DNA of 47,020 nucleotides from CAYRJA01 sp964424455 (GTDB lineage Bacteria; Bacteroidota; Bacteroidia; Chitinophagales; UBA10324). The first letter of the stretch is position 1; each line of letters begins with the position of its first letter. Location of the stretch: positions 1 through 47,020 of the forward strand of contig CAYRJA010000008.1 of assembly GCA_964424455.1 (NCBI GenBank), in the 5' to 3' direction. The notes below the pieces were generated by a model. It did no database searches and was not told the origin of the DNA. It saw only the letters and a list, made by a program, of their open reading frames with translations. Below are positions 34,960 through 44,391 of this stretch, in pieces. Made by a program: the position numbers and the translations under genes.

Positions 34960-37812
34960 ATGGCTGAAACACAAACAGGAGGAATTAGAATACAGGTAGT
35001 GGCGAAAGAGCTTAATGTTGGCTTTTCTCACCTGATTGAACATTTGAATAAAAATGGTTTCAAGGTAGAGAACAAGCCCACCATTAGGATTACAGAAGAA
35101 ATGCACGCCTTGCTGTTGCGTGATTTTCAGCAAGACAGGGAAAATAAAAAGCAGGCAGATAAAGTCAGTCTGGGAATAAAAGCGGTTACTAAGGAAGAAG
35201 AGAAAATTGTAGCCCCCGTTTCAAAAAAAGTACGCGAAGATGTGCAGGACGAAGTACTGATTAAAAATATTCCTTCACAGACACCTGTTACAGAAAAGAA
35301 AAAAGTTAAAGAGGAAGTTAAAGAAGAGACAAAAGAAAAAACGGTTGAAGCAAAAACGGCTAAAACAAAAAAAACTGTTCTTGCGGGTCCCAAGATTGTC
35401 GGAACCATCAAATTAGAAGATGAGACTGCTGAATCAAAAGAAGAGAAAGGAAAGGAGAAAAAGAAGACAACTAAAAAAGGGAAAAAGAAAGAAGAGCCGG
35501 CAGAAGAAATAAAAACTGAAGCAGCGGTGAAGTCCGAAGAGACGACAATTGAATTGCCGCCCGTAACAGAAGAAGAAAAGAAACCCGAAGAGCCGGCAAA
35601 GTTGGAGGTTCGCAAAACAGAATATGAGAAACTGACCGGTCCAACGATAAAAGGTAAAATTGACTTAGGCGCTGTTCAGGATAAGAAGCCGGATTATTCT
35701 GACATTATTAAAGACGACCGTAAGCGCAAACGCAAAAGAATTTATAGCAGCGAACAACAGCCCGAACGCAGCTCTACCGACGAAAAGCCAAAGACATTTG
35801 AAAAGGGTAGGCGTCCGGAAGGTCAACCGCGCACCGGAGAACATTTCAAACGCAGAGATCGTCATGACCGCGATAAAGGAAAAAGAGGAGAAGATAAACA
35901 AGCGCCACAGGAAGTTTCCGAAAAAGAAATTCAGGATAAAATCAAACAAACGCTCGCCCGGCTCGGACAAACCACAAAGGGTAAGAGCGCAAAAGCAAAA
36001 TACCGTAAGTTAAAAAGAGAAGATGCAGCAGAAGGGGCAGAAGCGGCAGAAGGAGTAAAAGAGGTGTTACAGGTAACAGAGTTTATTTCTGTTTCTGAAT
36101 TGGCTAACCTTCTTGAGGTTCCTGTTACAGAAGTTATTAAGAACTGTATGAACCTTGGAGTTATCGTTTCCATTAATCAGCGCTTAGATGCAGAGATTAT
36201 TGAATTAGTCGCCAATGAATTTAACCAGCAGGTAGAATTTATCAGTGCAGAAGAACAAGAAGTGTTTGATGAAGAAGACGGAGATAATCCGGAAGATTTA
36301 TTGCCCCGTTCGCCTATCGTTACCATCATGGGTCATGTTGATCACGGAAAAACTTCTTTGCTGGATCGTATCCGTCAAACGAATGTGGTAGCAGGAGAAA
36401 TGGGTGGAATCACTCAGCACATGGGCGCTTATGAAGTTACACTGAAGGATAATCGCAAAATCACTTTTCTGGATACTCCGGGTCACGAAGCATTTACTGC
36501 CATGCGTGCCCGCGGCGCTAAGATTACTGACATTGCCGTAATTGTAATTGCTGCGGATGACAGTGTGATGCCTCAAACCAAAGAAGCTATCAGTCACGCA
36601 CAAGCGGCAGGCGTTCCAATGATTTTTGCTTTCAATAAAATGGACAAGCCGGGAGCAAATGCAGATAAAGTGCGCGAACAATTGGCACAAATGAATCTGC
36701 TGGTGGAAGAGTGGGGAGGAAAATTTCAGTCACAGGAAATTTCTGCAAAGCAGGGATTGAATATTGACTTGTTGCTTGATAAAATCCTGTTAGAAGCAGA
36801 ACTACTTGAACTCAAAGCTAATCCAAACAAGTTTGCTGTCGGCTCTGTGATAGAAGCTTCTCTTGACAAGGGGAAAGGATATGTTTCAACAGTGTTGATT
36901 CAGGAAGGAACCTTGCATCAGGGAGATATGATTGTTGCCGGAGCAAATTATGGAAAAGTAAAAGCCATGTTCAACGAACGCGGTGTTCGCATGAAAGAAG
37001 CTCCGCCATCTACGCCTGTATTAGTGCTGGGATTGGACGGCGCTCCGCAAGCGGGAGAAAAATTCCGCGCGATGGACAATGAGCAGGAAGCCAAGCAGAT
37101 TGCTAACCGTCGTGCACAGATAGTCCGCGAACAGGGTATCCGCACCAAGAAGCATATCACTCTTGATGAAATTGGTCGTCGTTTGGCGCTTGGTAATTTC
37201 AAAGAACTGAATGTGATTGTGAAAGCTGACTTCGATGGTTCGGTAGAAGCTGTAACAGATTCATTGGAAAAACTTTCTACTGCGGAGGTGCAGGTGAATA
37301 TTGTTTACAAAGCAGTTGGTCAGATTTCAGAGAGTGATGTATTGCTTGCTTCTGCTTCTGATGCCATCATTCTCGGATTCCAGGTGCGTCCATCTTCCGG
37401 TGCAAGAAAATTAGCCGAGAAAGAAAACATAGAAATCCGTACTTACTCAATTATTTACAACGCCATTGAAGAAATTAAAGCTGCAATGGAAGGACTACTT
37501 GAACCTAAAGTAGAAGAAAAAGCAGTTTGTCAGATAGAAGTACGTGAAGTTTTCAAAATTACCAAGGTGGGAACTGTTGCGGGCTGCTATGTTACAGAAG
37601 GAAAAATCAACCGTAGCACCAAGGTACATATCGTACGCGATGGTATTGTTATTTACACAGGAGAAATATTGGCGCTCAAGCGATTTAAAGATGATGTAAA
37701 AGAAGTGTCTGCCGGAATGGAGTGTGGTATTTCCATCCGTAACTACAATGATCTCAAAGTCGGAGATGTTTTTGAAGGCTTTGAAGAAGTAGAAGTGAAA
37801 CGGACACTGTAA
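34960..37812 (+). CDS. infB: Translation initiation factor IF-2
   Basis: A 950-residue GTPase that brings initiator tRNA to the 30S subunit. An IF2-N motif (about 8-60: VAKELNVGFSHLIEHLNKNGFKV) is followed by a long Lys/Glu-rich low-complexity region (about 65-370), a second IF2-N domain (ISVSELANLLEVPVTEVIKNCMNLGVIVSINQRLD), the G domain with GHVDHGKTSLLD (458), DTPGHEAF (505) and NKMD (559), then domains II, III and the fMet-tRNA-binding C domain (GTVAGCYVTEGKINRS... ALKRFKDDVKEVSAGMECGI). The N-terminal extension is large, as usual in Bacteroidota. Last gene of the rimP operon. Confidence 0.97.
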   Translation: MAETQTGGIRIQVVAKELNVGFSHLIEHLNKNGFKVENKPTIRITEEMHALLLRDFQQDRENKKQADKVSLGIKAVTKEEEKIVAPVSKKVREDVQDEVLIKNIPSQTPVTEKKKVKEEVKEETKEKTVEAKTAKTKKTVLAGPKIVGTIKLEDETAESKEEKGKEKKKTTKKGKKKEEPAEEIKTEAAVKSEETTIELPPVTEEEKKPEEPAKLEVRKTEYEKLTGPTIKGKIDLGAVQDKKPDYSDIIKDDRKRKRKRIYSSEQQPERSSTDEKPKTFEKGRRPEGQPRTGEHFKRRDRHDRDKGKRGEDKQAPQEVSEKEIQDKIKQTLARLGQTTKGKSAKAKYRKLKREDAAEGAEAAEGVKEVLQVTEFISVSELANLLEVPVTEVIKNCMNLGVIVSINQRLDAEIIELVANEFNQQVEFISAEEQEVFDEEDGDNPEDLLPRSPIVTIMGHVDHGKTSLLDRIRQTNVVAGEMGGITQHMGAYEVTLKDNRKITFLDTPGHEAFTAMRARGAKITDIAVIVIAADDSVMPQTKEAISHAQAAGVPMIFAFNKMDKPGANADKVREQLAQMNLLVEEWGGKFQSQEISAKQGLNIDLLLDKILLEAELLELKANPNKFAVGSVIEASLDKGKGYVSTVLIQEGTLHQGDMIVAGANYGKVKAMFNERGVRMKEAPPSTPVLVLGLDGAPQAGEKFRAMDNEQEAKQIANRRAQIVREQGIRTKKHITLDEIGRRLALGNFKELNVIVKADFDGSVEAVTDSLEKLSTAEVQVNIVYKAVGQISESDVLLASASDAIILGFQVRPSSGARKLAEKENIEIRTYSIIYNAIEEIKAAMEGLLEPKVEEKAVCQIEVREVFKITKVGTVAGCYVTEGKINRSTKVHIVRDGIVIYTGEILALKRFKDDVKEVSAGMECGISIRNYNDLKVGDVFEGFEEVEVKRTL

Positions 37813-38052
37813 TAATTTACATGAAAGAAAATTCTTCTTTCATTATCTGTTATATAATTGCCCTTTCTTTTTATTTATCACTTCTTGATTTCTATTAAGC
37901 GATATTGTCATTCGTAATTTGCAAAATATAGTTTGGAAAACCTGTATTTCTAAAATAGCAAATCATTAACTTGTGCAAAAATCCGAAGTGACAGAACACA
38001 TAGATATTCTGCTTCAGATTCATGTCATTCGCACAACATAAATCCTACAAAA

Positions 38053-39453
38053 ATGAATACAAGAAAAGAGAAAGATACGATGGGTATTGTGGAAGTTCCC
38101 GCCGACAAATACTGGGGCGCACAAACAGAACGCTCAATAGAAAATTTCAGAATTGCACAAGACATCAATAAAATGCCGCATGAAATAATCCGTGCATTTG
38201 CTTACCTGAAAAAAGCGGCGGCTCTTACCAATCTCGACTGCGGAGTATTGCCAAAAGAAAAAGCAGATTTGATTGCAAAAGTTTGTGATGAAATTCTTGC
38301 TGAAAAATTAAACGGCGAGTTTCCTCTCGTGGTTTGGCAAACCGGCAGCGGCACTCAAAGCAATATGAATGTAAATGAGGTGATAGCTTACCGCGGTCAT
38401 GTACTTAACGGCGGCTCACTGCTCGATGAGAAAAAAGTTCTTCATCCGAATGATGATGTCAATAAATCACAATCCAGCAATGATACCTTCCCTACCGCCA
38501 TGCACATTGCCGCTTACAAAATACTTGTTGAACATACACTTCCGGGAATTCAGAAACTGCGTGATACGCTTGCAGTAAAGTCAAAGGAATATATGCGTGT
38601 GGTAAAAATCGGAAGAACACATCTGATGGATGCCACTCCTCTTACTCTCGGTCAGGAAATCAGCGGCTATGTTTCGCAGCTTGACCACGGTATGAGAGCC
38701 ATAAAAAACTCACTTGCTCATTTATCGGAACTTGCACTCGGTGGAACTGCTGTAGGAACAGGAATCAATACGCCACCCAACTACGCAGAAAAAGTTGCAA
38801 GAAAAATTGCTGAACTGACTAATCTTCCTTTTGTAACAGCCGAAAATAAATTTGAATCGCTTGCCTCGCATGACGGAATTGTAGAAGCACACGGCGCATT
38901 GAAAACCGTTGCAGTCAGCATGATGAAAATTGCAAATGATATTCGTCTGCTTGCTTCCGGTCCACGCAGTGGCATAGGAGAAATCCATATTCCGGATAAT
39001 GAACCCGGCTCATCTATCATGCCCGGAAAAGTAAATCCTACTCAATGTGAAGCCATGACGATGGTATCTGCACAGGTAATGGGAAATGATGTGGCAATCA
39101 ATGTCGGCGGCTCTAACGGACAATTTGAACTGAATGTGTTTAAGCCGGTAATGATTTACAACTTCCTTCACTCTGCGAGATTGATTGGAGATGTATGTGT
39201 ATCATTCAACGACAAGTGTGCTGTAGGAATAAAGCCCATTGAAGAAAATATCCGTCAGCATGTAAACAATTCGCTCATGCTTGTTACAGCGCTTAACACT
39301 AAAATCGGTTATTACAAAGCAGCGGAAATTGCACAGACAGCGCATAAGAATGGAAGTACGCTGAAAGAAACTGCAATAAAATTGGGCTATCTGACAGCAG
39401 AGCAGTTTGATGAATGGGTGAAACCGGAAGAGATGGTAGGAAAGATTGGATAG
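38053..39453 (+). CDS. fumC: Class II fumarate hydratase
   Basis: A 466-residue iron-independent fumarase (fumarate + water to malate). The start DTMGIVEVPADKYWGAQTERS, the TGSGTQSNMNVNEVIA block, SQSSNDTFPTAMH, GRTHLMDATPLTLGQE, and the signature loop GSSIMPGKVNPTQCEA (about 318-333, with the catalytic Ser) distinguish it from aspartase and argininosuccinate lyase; GTAVGTGIN matches fumarase. Preceded by 240 bp without a gene, where I see no confident promoter. The helicase gene starts 12 bases downstream. Confidence 0.96.
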   Translation: MNTRKEKDTMGIVEVPADKYWGAQTERSIENFRIAQDINKMPHEIIRAFAYLKKAAALTNLDCGVLPKEKADLIAKVCDEILAEKLNGEFPLVVWQTGSGTQSNMNVNEVIAYRGHVLNGGSLLDEKKVLHPNDDVNKSQSSNDTFPTAMHIAAYKILVEHTLPGIQKLRDTLAVKSKEYMRVVKIGRTHLMDATPLTLGQEISGYVSQLDHGMRAIKNSLAHLSELALGGTAVGTGINTPPNYAEKVARKIAELTNLPFVTAENKFESLASHDGIVEAHGALKTVAVSMMKIANDIRLLASGPRSGIGEIHIPDNEPGSSIMPGKVNPTQCEAMTMVSAQVMGNDVAINVGGSNGQFELNVFKPVMIYNFLHSARLIGDVCVSFNDKCAVGIKPIEENIRQHVNNSLMLVTALNTKIGYYKAAEIAQTAHKNGSTLKETAIKLGYLTAEQFDEWVKPEEMVGKIG

Positions 39454-39465
39454 AACACTTCTGTC

Positions 39466-41673
39466 ATGTTCTCTCACGATAATTCCAACGAACCATTTCA
39501 GACTGCGGCGCAGTTTGTCAACCAAACGGATAAGAATATATTTCTTACCGGTAAGGCAGGAACAGGTAAAACTACTTTCCTGAAATTTATTCGTGAGAAC
39601 ACTTACAAGAAAACAGCAGTAGCAGCGCCTACAGGAGTAGCAGCAATTAATGCAGGAGGTGTAACACTTCATTCTCTCTTTCAATTACCTTTTGGTCCGT
39701 TTATTCCTACACGAAGTATTGCAGAGATTGAAAATGCAGTTACCCTAAACACATTGTTCCGCAATATGCGGATCGGTAATGCGAAAATGGAACTTCTCCG
39801 TGAACTGGAGTTGCTGATTATTGATGAGGTGTCAATGGTTCGTGCGGATATGCTGGATGCAGTAGATGCTGTACTTCGTCATTTTAGAAACCGCTTGCAT
39901 GAACCCTTCGGTGGAGTTCAGGTTTTGTTTATCGGCGATTTATTTCAGTTGCCGCCTGTGGCAAGAAATGAAGAATGGAAATTGCTCTGTGAGTATTATG
40001 AGAGTCCGTTCTTTTTTCATTCGCAGGTGATTCAACAATCCCCACCACTATATATTGAACTGAAAAAAATTTACCGTCAGAGCGAATCTTCTTTTATCAG
40101 TATTCTGAACAATGTGCGGAACAACTGTATTACAGAAGATGATTTGAGCCATTTACATGAAAAGTATCTGCCGGGATTTACCGCTTCAGCAAATGAAACC
40201 TACATCACACTCACTACACATAATTCCAAAGCAGACGAAATCAATCAAACTAAGCTAAGAACACTTCAGGGAAGATTGCATGAATTTAAGGGGAAGATTT
40301 CAGGAGAGTTTAATGAGAATGCGCTTCCTGTTGAATTTAATCTTCGATTGAAAGAGGGCGCACAAATCATGTTTATCAAGAATGATAAAGGTGAAACGCG
40401 CCGTTACTACAATGGGAAAATAGGAACTGTAAAAAAAATCACCAGTGATACTGTTACTGTAACATTTCCGGAGAACAGCGATGAGTTAGAACTGGAAAAG
40501 GAAACATGGCGTAACATCCGTTACACTTTCAACCGGGAATCTGACAGATTAGATGAAGAAGAATTAGGTTCATACACACAATATCCTATCCGTCTTGCAT
40601 GGGCAATCACCATTCACAAAAGTCAGGGATTAACTTTTGACAAAGCAATTATTGATGCCGGCGACTCATTTGCCGCCGGACAAGTGTATGTAGCGCTAAG
40701 CAGACTGACCGGAATAGATGGATTGGTACTCCGATCCCGTATCCGTCCGGATGTTATCAGCACTGATGAGCGCATTCTTGAGTTTTCAAAATCGGAAATG
40801 AGTAGCGAAGCAATGCAGCAGTGTTTAATGGAAGAACAGAAACAGTTCATCAGCCGTTCACTGATTCAGTATTTTGATTGGGAAAATCTGGCTGAGAATT
40901 ACAATTCCTTTTTTGATGGATATACCCACCGTCAGTTTACTGATTCTGAAATAGCAATGAAATGGTTTAAGGGAATACTTGATAAGGTGTTACAGCAACA
41001 ATCCGTTTCGCAGAAATTTATCAATCAGTTAGAGCAGCTACTTACAGAGGCAGAAAGAAATAATTACAACTTACTTTACCAAAGAATTAAAGCTGCATCC
41101 GATTATTTTGTAAAAGAGTTGAGTGAGATTACTTTATCGCTTCAAGCTCATGTGGAGGAAATAAAAATAAAAAAGCGGGTAAAAAAATACCTGAAAGAAG
41201 TATCTGTTCTGATACTTATTACCGAAAGGAAAAAACAGAAAGTAAAGAATGCTGTTATACTTGCCGAAGCGTTAACAAAAGGAATAACAAATAACATACT
41301 GTTACAGTTAGCAGAAACACAGCAACCGGTTAAACAAATTACTATTCAGGGAAATACTGTAACAGCAAAGCTATTAAAAGGTGAATCCGCTCGAATCAGT
41401 TTGCTGTTATTTAAAGAAGGAAAAACCATTCCACAGATAGCGAAAGAGCGTGGATATGCAGCAGGCACTGTTGAAAGCCATCTGGCAAAGTTCATACTAA
41501 CCGGAGAAATAGATATTCTTGAACTTGTTTCAACTGAAAAACTTGAAAAGATTCTGGGAGCAATTAATAACTCGGAGAATGAATCTTTAGGTTTGCTGAA
41601 AAATCAATTAGGAGAGGAATACTCTTACTTTGAAATCCGTTCTGTTCTCAACTTCAGAAAAAAAGGAAAGTAA
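39466..41673 (+). CDS. Pif1/RecD2-like SF1 helicase with C-terminal helicase HTH domain
   Basis: A 735-residue helicase. Walker A GKAGTGKTT at about 30-38, motif Ia AAPTGVAAINAGG, Walker B LLIIDEVSMVRADM, motif III FIGDLFQLPPV, and the SH3-like insert plus late motifs (AWAITIHKSQGLTFDKAIID, GQVYVALSRLTGIDGL) place it in the SF1B Pif1 branch. The last 150 residues carry a helix-turn-helix (GKTIPQIAKERGYAAGTVESHLAKFI), as in helicases with the HTH_40 module; a Lys-rich linker precedes it. It probably unwinds structured DNA during replication or repair. Downstream of fumC by 12 bases, with no related function. Confidence 0.9.
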   Translation: MFSHDNSNEPFQTAAQFVNQTDKNIFLTGKAGTGKTTFLKFIRENTYKKTAVAAPTGVAAINAGGVTLHSLFQLPFGPFIPTRSIAEIENAVTLNTLFRNMRIGNAKMELLRELELLIIDEVSMVRADMLDAVDAVLRHFRNRLHEPFGGVQVLFIGDLFQLPPVARNEEWKLLCEYYESPFFFHSQVIQQSPPLYIELKKIYRQSESSFISILNNVRNNCITEDDLSHLHEKYLPGFTASANETYITLTTHNSKADEINQTKLRTLQGRLHEFKGKISGEFNENALPVEFNLRLKEGAQIMFIKNDKGETRRYYNGKIGTVKKITSDTVTVTFPENSDELELEKETWRNIRYTFNRESDRLDEEELGSYTQYPIRLAWAITIHKSQGLTFDKAIIDAGDSFAAGQVYVALSRLTGIDGLVLRSRIRPDVISTDERILEFSKSEMSSEAMQQCLMEEQKQFISRSLIQYFDWENLAENYNSFFDGYTHRQFTDSEIAMKWFKGILDKVLQQQSVSQKFINQLEQLLTEAERNNYNLLYQRIKAASDYFVKELSEITLSLQAHVEEIKIKKRVKKYLKEVSVLILITERKKQKVKNAVILAEALTKGITNNILLQLAETQQPVKQITIQGNTVTAKLLKGESARISLLLFKEGKTIPQIAKERGYAAGTVESHLAKFILTGEIDILELVSTEKLEKILGAINNSENESLGLLKNQLGEEYSYFEIRSVLNFRKKGK

Positions 41674-41684
41674 TCCTAATTACT
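41669..41684. terminator. Weak hairpin between convergent genes
   Basis: agtaat-ccta-attact gives a 6-bp AT-rich stem overlapping the stop codons of the helicase and DedA genes, with a T-run following on the plus strand and A-run on the other side. It may serve as a weak bidirectional terminator. Confidence 0.3.
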
Positions 41685-42324
41685 ACTTTTTCGTTTGTGC
41701 TTTTACTGCTTCATAAATTATCGGGAGCAGGGAAATAATTATTATACCGATAACAACAGCGCTGAAATTGTTCTTAACAAACTCATTAGCTCCGAAGAAA
41801 TATCCTGCATACATAAAAAGCACAACCCATAAAACTCCTCCTGCTAAATTGAAAATGGCAAAACGGGAATATTTCATTTCACCCACGCCTGCTACAAAAG
41901 GAGCAAAGGTTCTGATAATCGGTGCAAAGCGGGAGTAGATAATTGCCTTACCGCCATACTTCTCATAGAAAGCATGTGCGCGGTCAAGGTATTCCTTCTT
42001 CAGAAACCGGTAATTCTTATTAAAAACAGGAGGACCAATCCATTTGCCAATCTGGTAGTTCAGCATATTGCCTGCTACAGCCGCAACAATTAATATAATC
42101 ACAAAGAGATGAACATTTAATCCGTTTGCTTCATTGGCGGCTAATGCGCCGGCAGCAAATAACAATGAATCTCCCGGAAGAAAAGGCGTTACCACAAATC
42201 CGGTTTCACTGAAAATAATAACAAATAAAATCAGGTAAGTAAGCGTACCGTACTGAGAAATAATATCAGTAAGATGCTTGTCTATATGCAGCACAAAGTC
42301 AATAAGTTCTTTTAGAATTTCCAT
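41683..42324 (-). CDS. DedA-family membrane protein
   Basis: A 213-residue polytopic membrane protein of the DedA/VTT family. It has hydrophobic segments at about 28-45, 50-65, 72-95, 145-165 and 180-200, the TPFLPGDSLLFAAG motif near 46-59, and YSRFAPIIRTFAPFVAGVGEM near 128-148, whose two Arg are essential in E. coli relatives. The family is linked to membrane homeostasis and flipping of undecaprenyl phosphate or phosphatidylethanolamine. Converges with the helicase gene. Which lipid it moves cannot be inferred. Confidence 0.92.
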   Translation of the reverse strand: MEILKELIDFVLHIDKHLTDIISQYGTLTYLILFVIIFSETGFVVTPFLPGDSLLFAAGALAANEANGLNVHLFVIILIVAAVAGNMLNYQIGKWIGPPVFNKNYRFLKKEYLDRAHAFYEKYGGKAIIYSRFAPIIRTFAPFVAGVGEMKYSRFAIFNLAGGVLWVVLFMYAGYFFGANEFVKNNFSAVVIGIIIISLLPIIYEAVKAQTKK

Positions 42325-42479
42325 TGGATATTTTTTGCAATGATACTGTAATAAAAACAGATAAGAACATCCTTATTTTCTCTACTAATAGATTCGTTTA
42401 ATACTTAATCGGTATTTGTAATCTTATACTTCTGACCTATTATGACACTTGGCTCTGCAAAATATTTTTGTCACAATGT

Positions 42480-43499
42480 TCATACTGCCTGTAATGATTT
42501 ATACAACTCGTAAGTCTTTCTTGCTTTCTGAAATAAGGAAGCTGCCTCACTGAAGTTAAGTGTCTGTTGTCCGTCGGATAATGCTTTCTCCGGGGTCTCA
42601 TGAATTTCTACCAACATTCCGTCTGCACCTGACATAATTCCGGCTAAGGCAGTTGGCTCCACATAATCACGAATACCGATTCCGTGCGATGGATCCACCA
42701 CAACCGGCAAATGAGTTTTGTCTTTCAGTATAGGAATCGCATTGATGTCAAGTGTGTTACGGTATGCCTTTTCGTAAGTGCGGATACCGCGCTCACACAA
42801 GATAATTTTTTCATTACCTCTGGAGAAAACATATTCAGCAGATGCCATCAGCTCCTCAATCGTACCGGACATTCCCCTTTTGATAAGTACCGGTTTGTCC
42901 TGTTCCCCGAGTGAATCCAGCAGATTAAAATTCTGCGAATTGCGTGCGCCCACCTGAAAAATATCAATGTAATCATACATCTCTCTGACCTGTAACACCT
43001 GCATCACTTCAGTAATAATTTTTATCCCTTGCTTTTTACATTCACTGTAGAACATTTTCAATCCCTCCATTCCCATACCGCGAAAAGCGTATGGTGAACT
43101 TCTTGGCTTAAACACGCCACCACGCATAATCTTTACATTTTGTTTTTTAAGGAACGAAGCAATGTGTGCAATCTGTTCTTCGCTTTCAATACTGCACGGT
43201 CCCGCCATGATGGAAAAGTTATTCCGGCTTATTGTAACACCATCGCCTAAATCAATTTCGGTGTCATATACTTTCCACTGCCGGGAAACTAACTGCGACT
43301 GGTCTTTCACATAATGCACATCACGGACACCTTCGAGGTTTCCGATATTACGGATATCAATCAGTTTATTTTCTGGACATACAAGATAATGAGCCGAGTT
43401 AGTTTTGATTTCATTGGCGCTGAAGCCCATTGACAAAACTGTTTCCGACACCTTCTTTAATTGCTCAGGAGAAATGCTGGGTTGAAGTTGAATAATCAT
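42480..43499 (-). CDS. aroF: DAHP synthase (type I-beta, with ferredoxin-like N-terminal domain)
   Basis: A 339-residue 3-deoxy-7-phosphoheptulonate synthase, the first step of aromatic synthesis (PEP + erythrose 4-phosphate). The N-terminal 70 residues form a ferredoxin-like (FL) regulatory domain as in Thermotoga-type enzymes. The barrel starts at about 90 with NFSIMAGPCSIES; FKPRSSPYAFRGMG, QVGARNSQNF, LIKRGMSGT, ILCERGIRTYE and VVDPSHGIG carry the PEP- and metal-binding residues. No chorismate mutase domain is fused. It lies 88 bp after trpA on the same strand, so it probably extends the trp cluster and supplies chorismate for it. Feedback inhibition is likely via the FL domain. Confidence 0.94.
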   Translation of the reverse strand: MIIQLQPSISPEQLKKVSETVLSMGFSANEIKTNSAHYLVCPENKLIDIRNIGNLEGVRDVHYVKDQSQLVSRQWKVYDTEIDLGDGVTISRNNFSIMAGPCSIESEEQIAHIASFLKKQNVKIMRGGVFKPRSSPYAFRGMGMEGLKMFYSECKKQGIKIITEVMQVLQVREMYDYIDIFQVGARNSQNFNLLDSLGEQDKPVLIKRGMSGTIEELMASAEYVFSRGNEKIILCERGIRTYEKAYRNTLDINAIPILKDKTHLPVVVDPSHGIGIRDYVEPTALAGIMSGADGMLVEIHETPEKALSDGQQTLNFSEAASLFQKARKTYELYKSLQAV

Positions 43500-43516
43500 A
43501 GGGTTAAGATTTTGAT

Positions 43517-43583
43517 ACTAAGGCACAGAGGATCAAAGAAAATATTTTACTCCGAGTTCTTGTGTATTTATGTTGTGTGGTTA
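43517..43583. repeat. Imperfect inverted repeat between trpA and aroF
   Basis: The left arm (43517-43540, 'actaaggcacagaggatcaaag...') and right arm (43550-43583, ending 'gttgtgtggtt') are loose reverse complements of each other, built from 'cacaaag / ctttgtg' type words. A related inverted pair lies at 46772-46833. It looks like a decayed intergenic repeat family. Confidence 0.35.
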
Positions 43584-43587
43584 GAAT

Positions 43588-44391
43588 TTATCTGTCGTTT
43601 AGAATGGCTGAAATAAATTGAGGAATACTTTTTTCTAAGTCGGTATGTTGCTCCAGATGTTTGATGAAAGCGCTGCCGATAATTGCACCTGAAGCAAACT
43701 GGCAAGCGTGTAAAAATTGTTTGTGATTGGAAATGCCAAAACCAATCATCAACGGATTTTTTAAGTTCATTTTGTTTAACCGCTGAAAATAATTTTCCAA
43801 CTGTAACAGACCGGATTTTAGATTCCCGGTTGTTGAGGAAGAAGAAACAGCATAAATAAACCCTTCACTTAACGAATCTATCTTTTTGATTCTTGCCTCA
43901 TCCGTTCGGGGTGTTACAAGCAGAATGTTGTTGAGATTATGCCGGTTGAATAGTTCGTGGTATTTATTTTCATAAATATCCAATGGTAAATCAGGAATAA
44001 TCAGTCCGTCAATCCCACTGACTTCTGCATCTTTACAGAACTGTTCAATGCCATATTGCAAAACAGGATTCAGATAACCCATCAACACCAAAGGAATTTT
44101 TACTGTGTTGCGGATTTCTTTCAGTTGCGACATCAGCACATGAAGGTTCATTCCGTTCTGCAATGCTTTGGCGCTGCTGGATTGAATAACAGGACCGTCA
44201 GCAAGCGGGTCAGAAAACGGAATCCCGATTTCTATCATATCCACTCCTGATTTTTCCAGCAACTGAATAATTCTTACAGTGTCATTCAGCGACGGAAATC
44301 CAGCAGTGAAATAAATGGAAAGAATATTTTTTTTCTTGTCACTAAATAATTCTCCAATCCGATTCATGTAGCGATTATTTTTTTTCTGCAT
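43588..44391 (-). CDS. trpA: Tryptophan synthase alpha subunit
   Basis: A 267-residue TIM-barrel enzyme that cleaves indole-3-glycerol phosphate to indole and glyceraldehyde 3-phosphate. MIEIGIPFSDPLADGPVIQ (catalytic Glu near residue 57), LMGYLNPVLQYG, GLIIPDLPLD (catalytic Asp), LLVTPRTDEARI, GFIYAVSSSSTTG and the late GFGISNHKQF are all present. The start overlaps the trpB stop by 17 bases, so translation is probably coupled, matching the equal amounts needed for the alpha2-beta2 complex. The family's 'SxxGxTG' loop here reads SSSSTTG. Confidence 0.96.
   Translation of the reverse strand: MQKKNNRYMNRIGELFSDKKKNILSIYFTAGFPSLNDTVRIIQLLEKSGVDMIEIGIPFSDPLADGPVIQSSSAKALQNGMNLHVLMSQLKEIRNTVKIPLVLMGYLNPVLQYGIEQFCKDAEVSGIDGLIIPDLPLDIYENKYHELFNRHNLNNILLVTPRTDEARIKKIDSLSEGFIYAVSSSSTTGNLKSGLLQLENYFQRLNKMNLKNPLMIGFGISNHKQFLHACQFASGAIIGSAFIKHLEQHTDLEKSIPQFISAILNDR

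Noticed and set aside
35127..35615. 162-codon frame antisense to infB
   Set aside because: It is Ser/Phe/Val-rich, the mirror of the Lys/Glu-rich IF-2 extension, and not a real gene.
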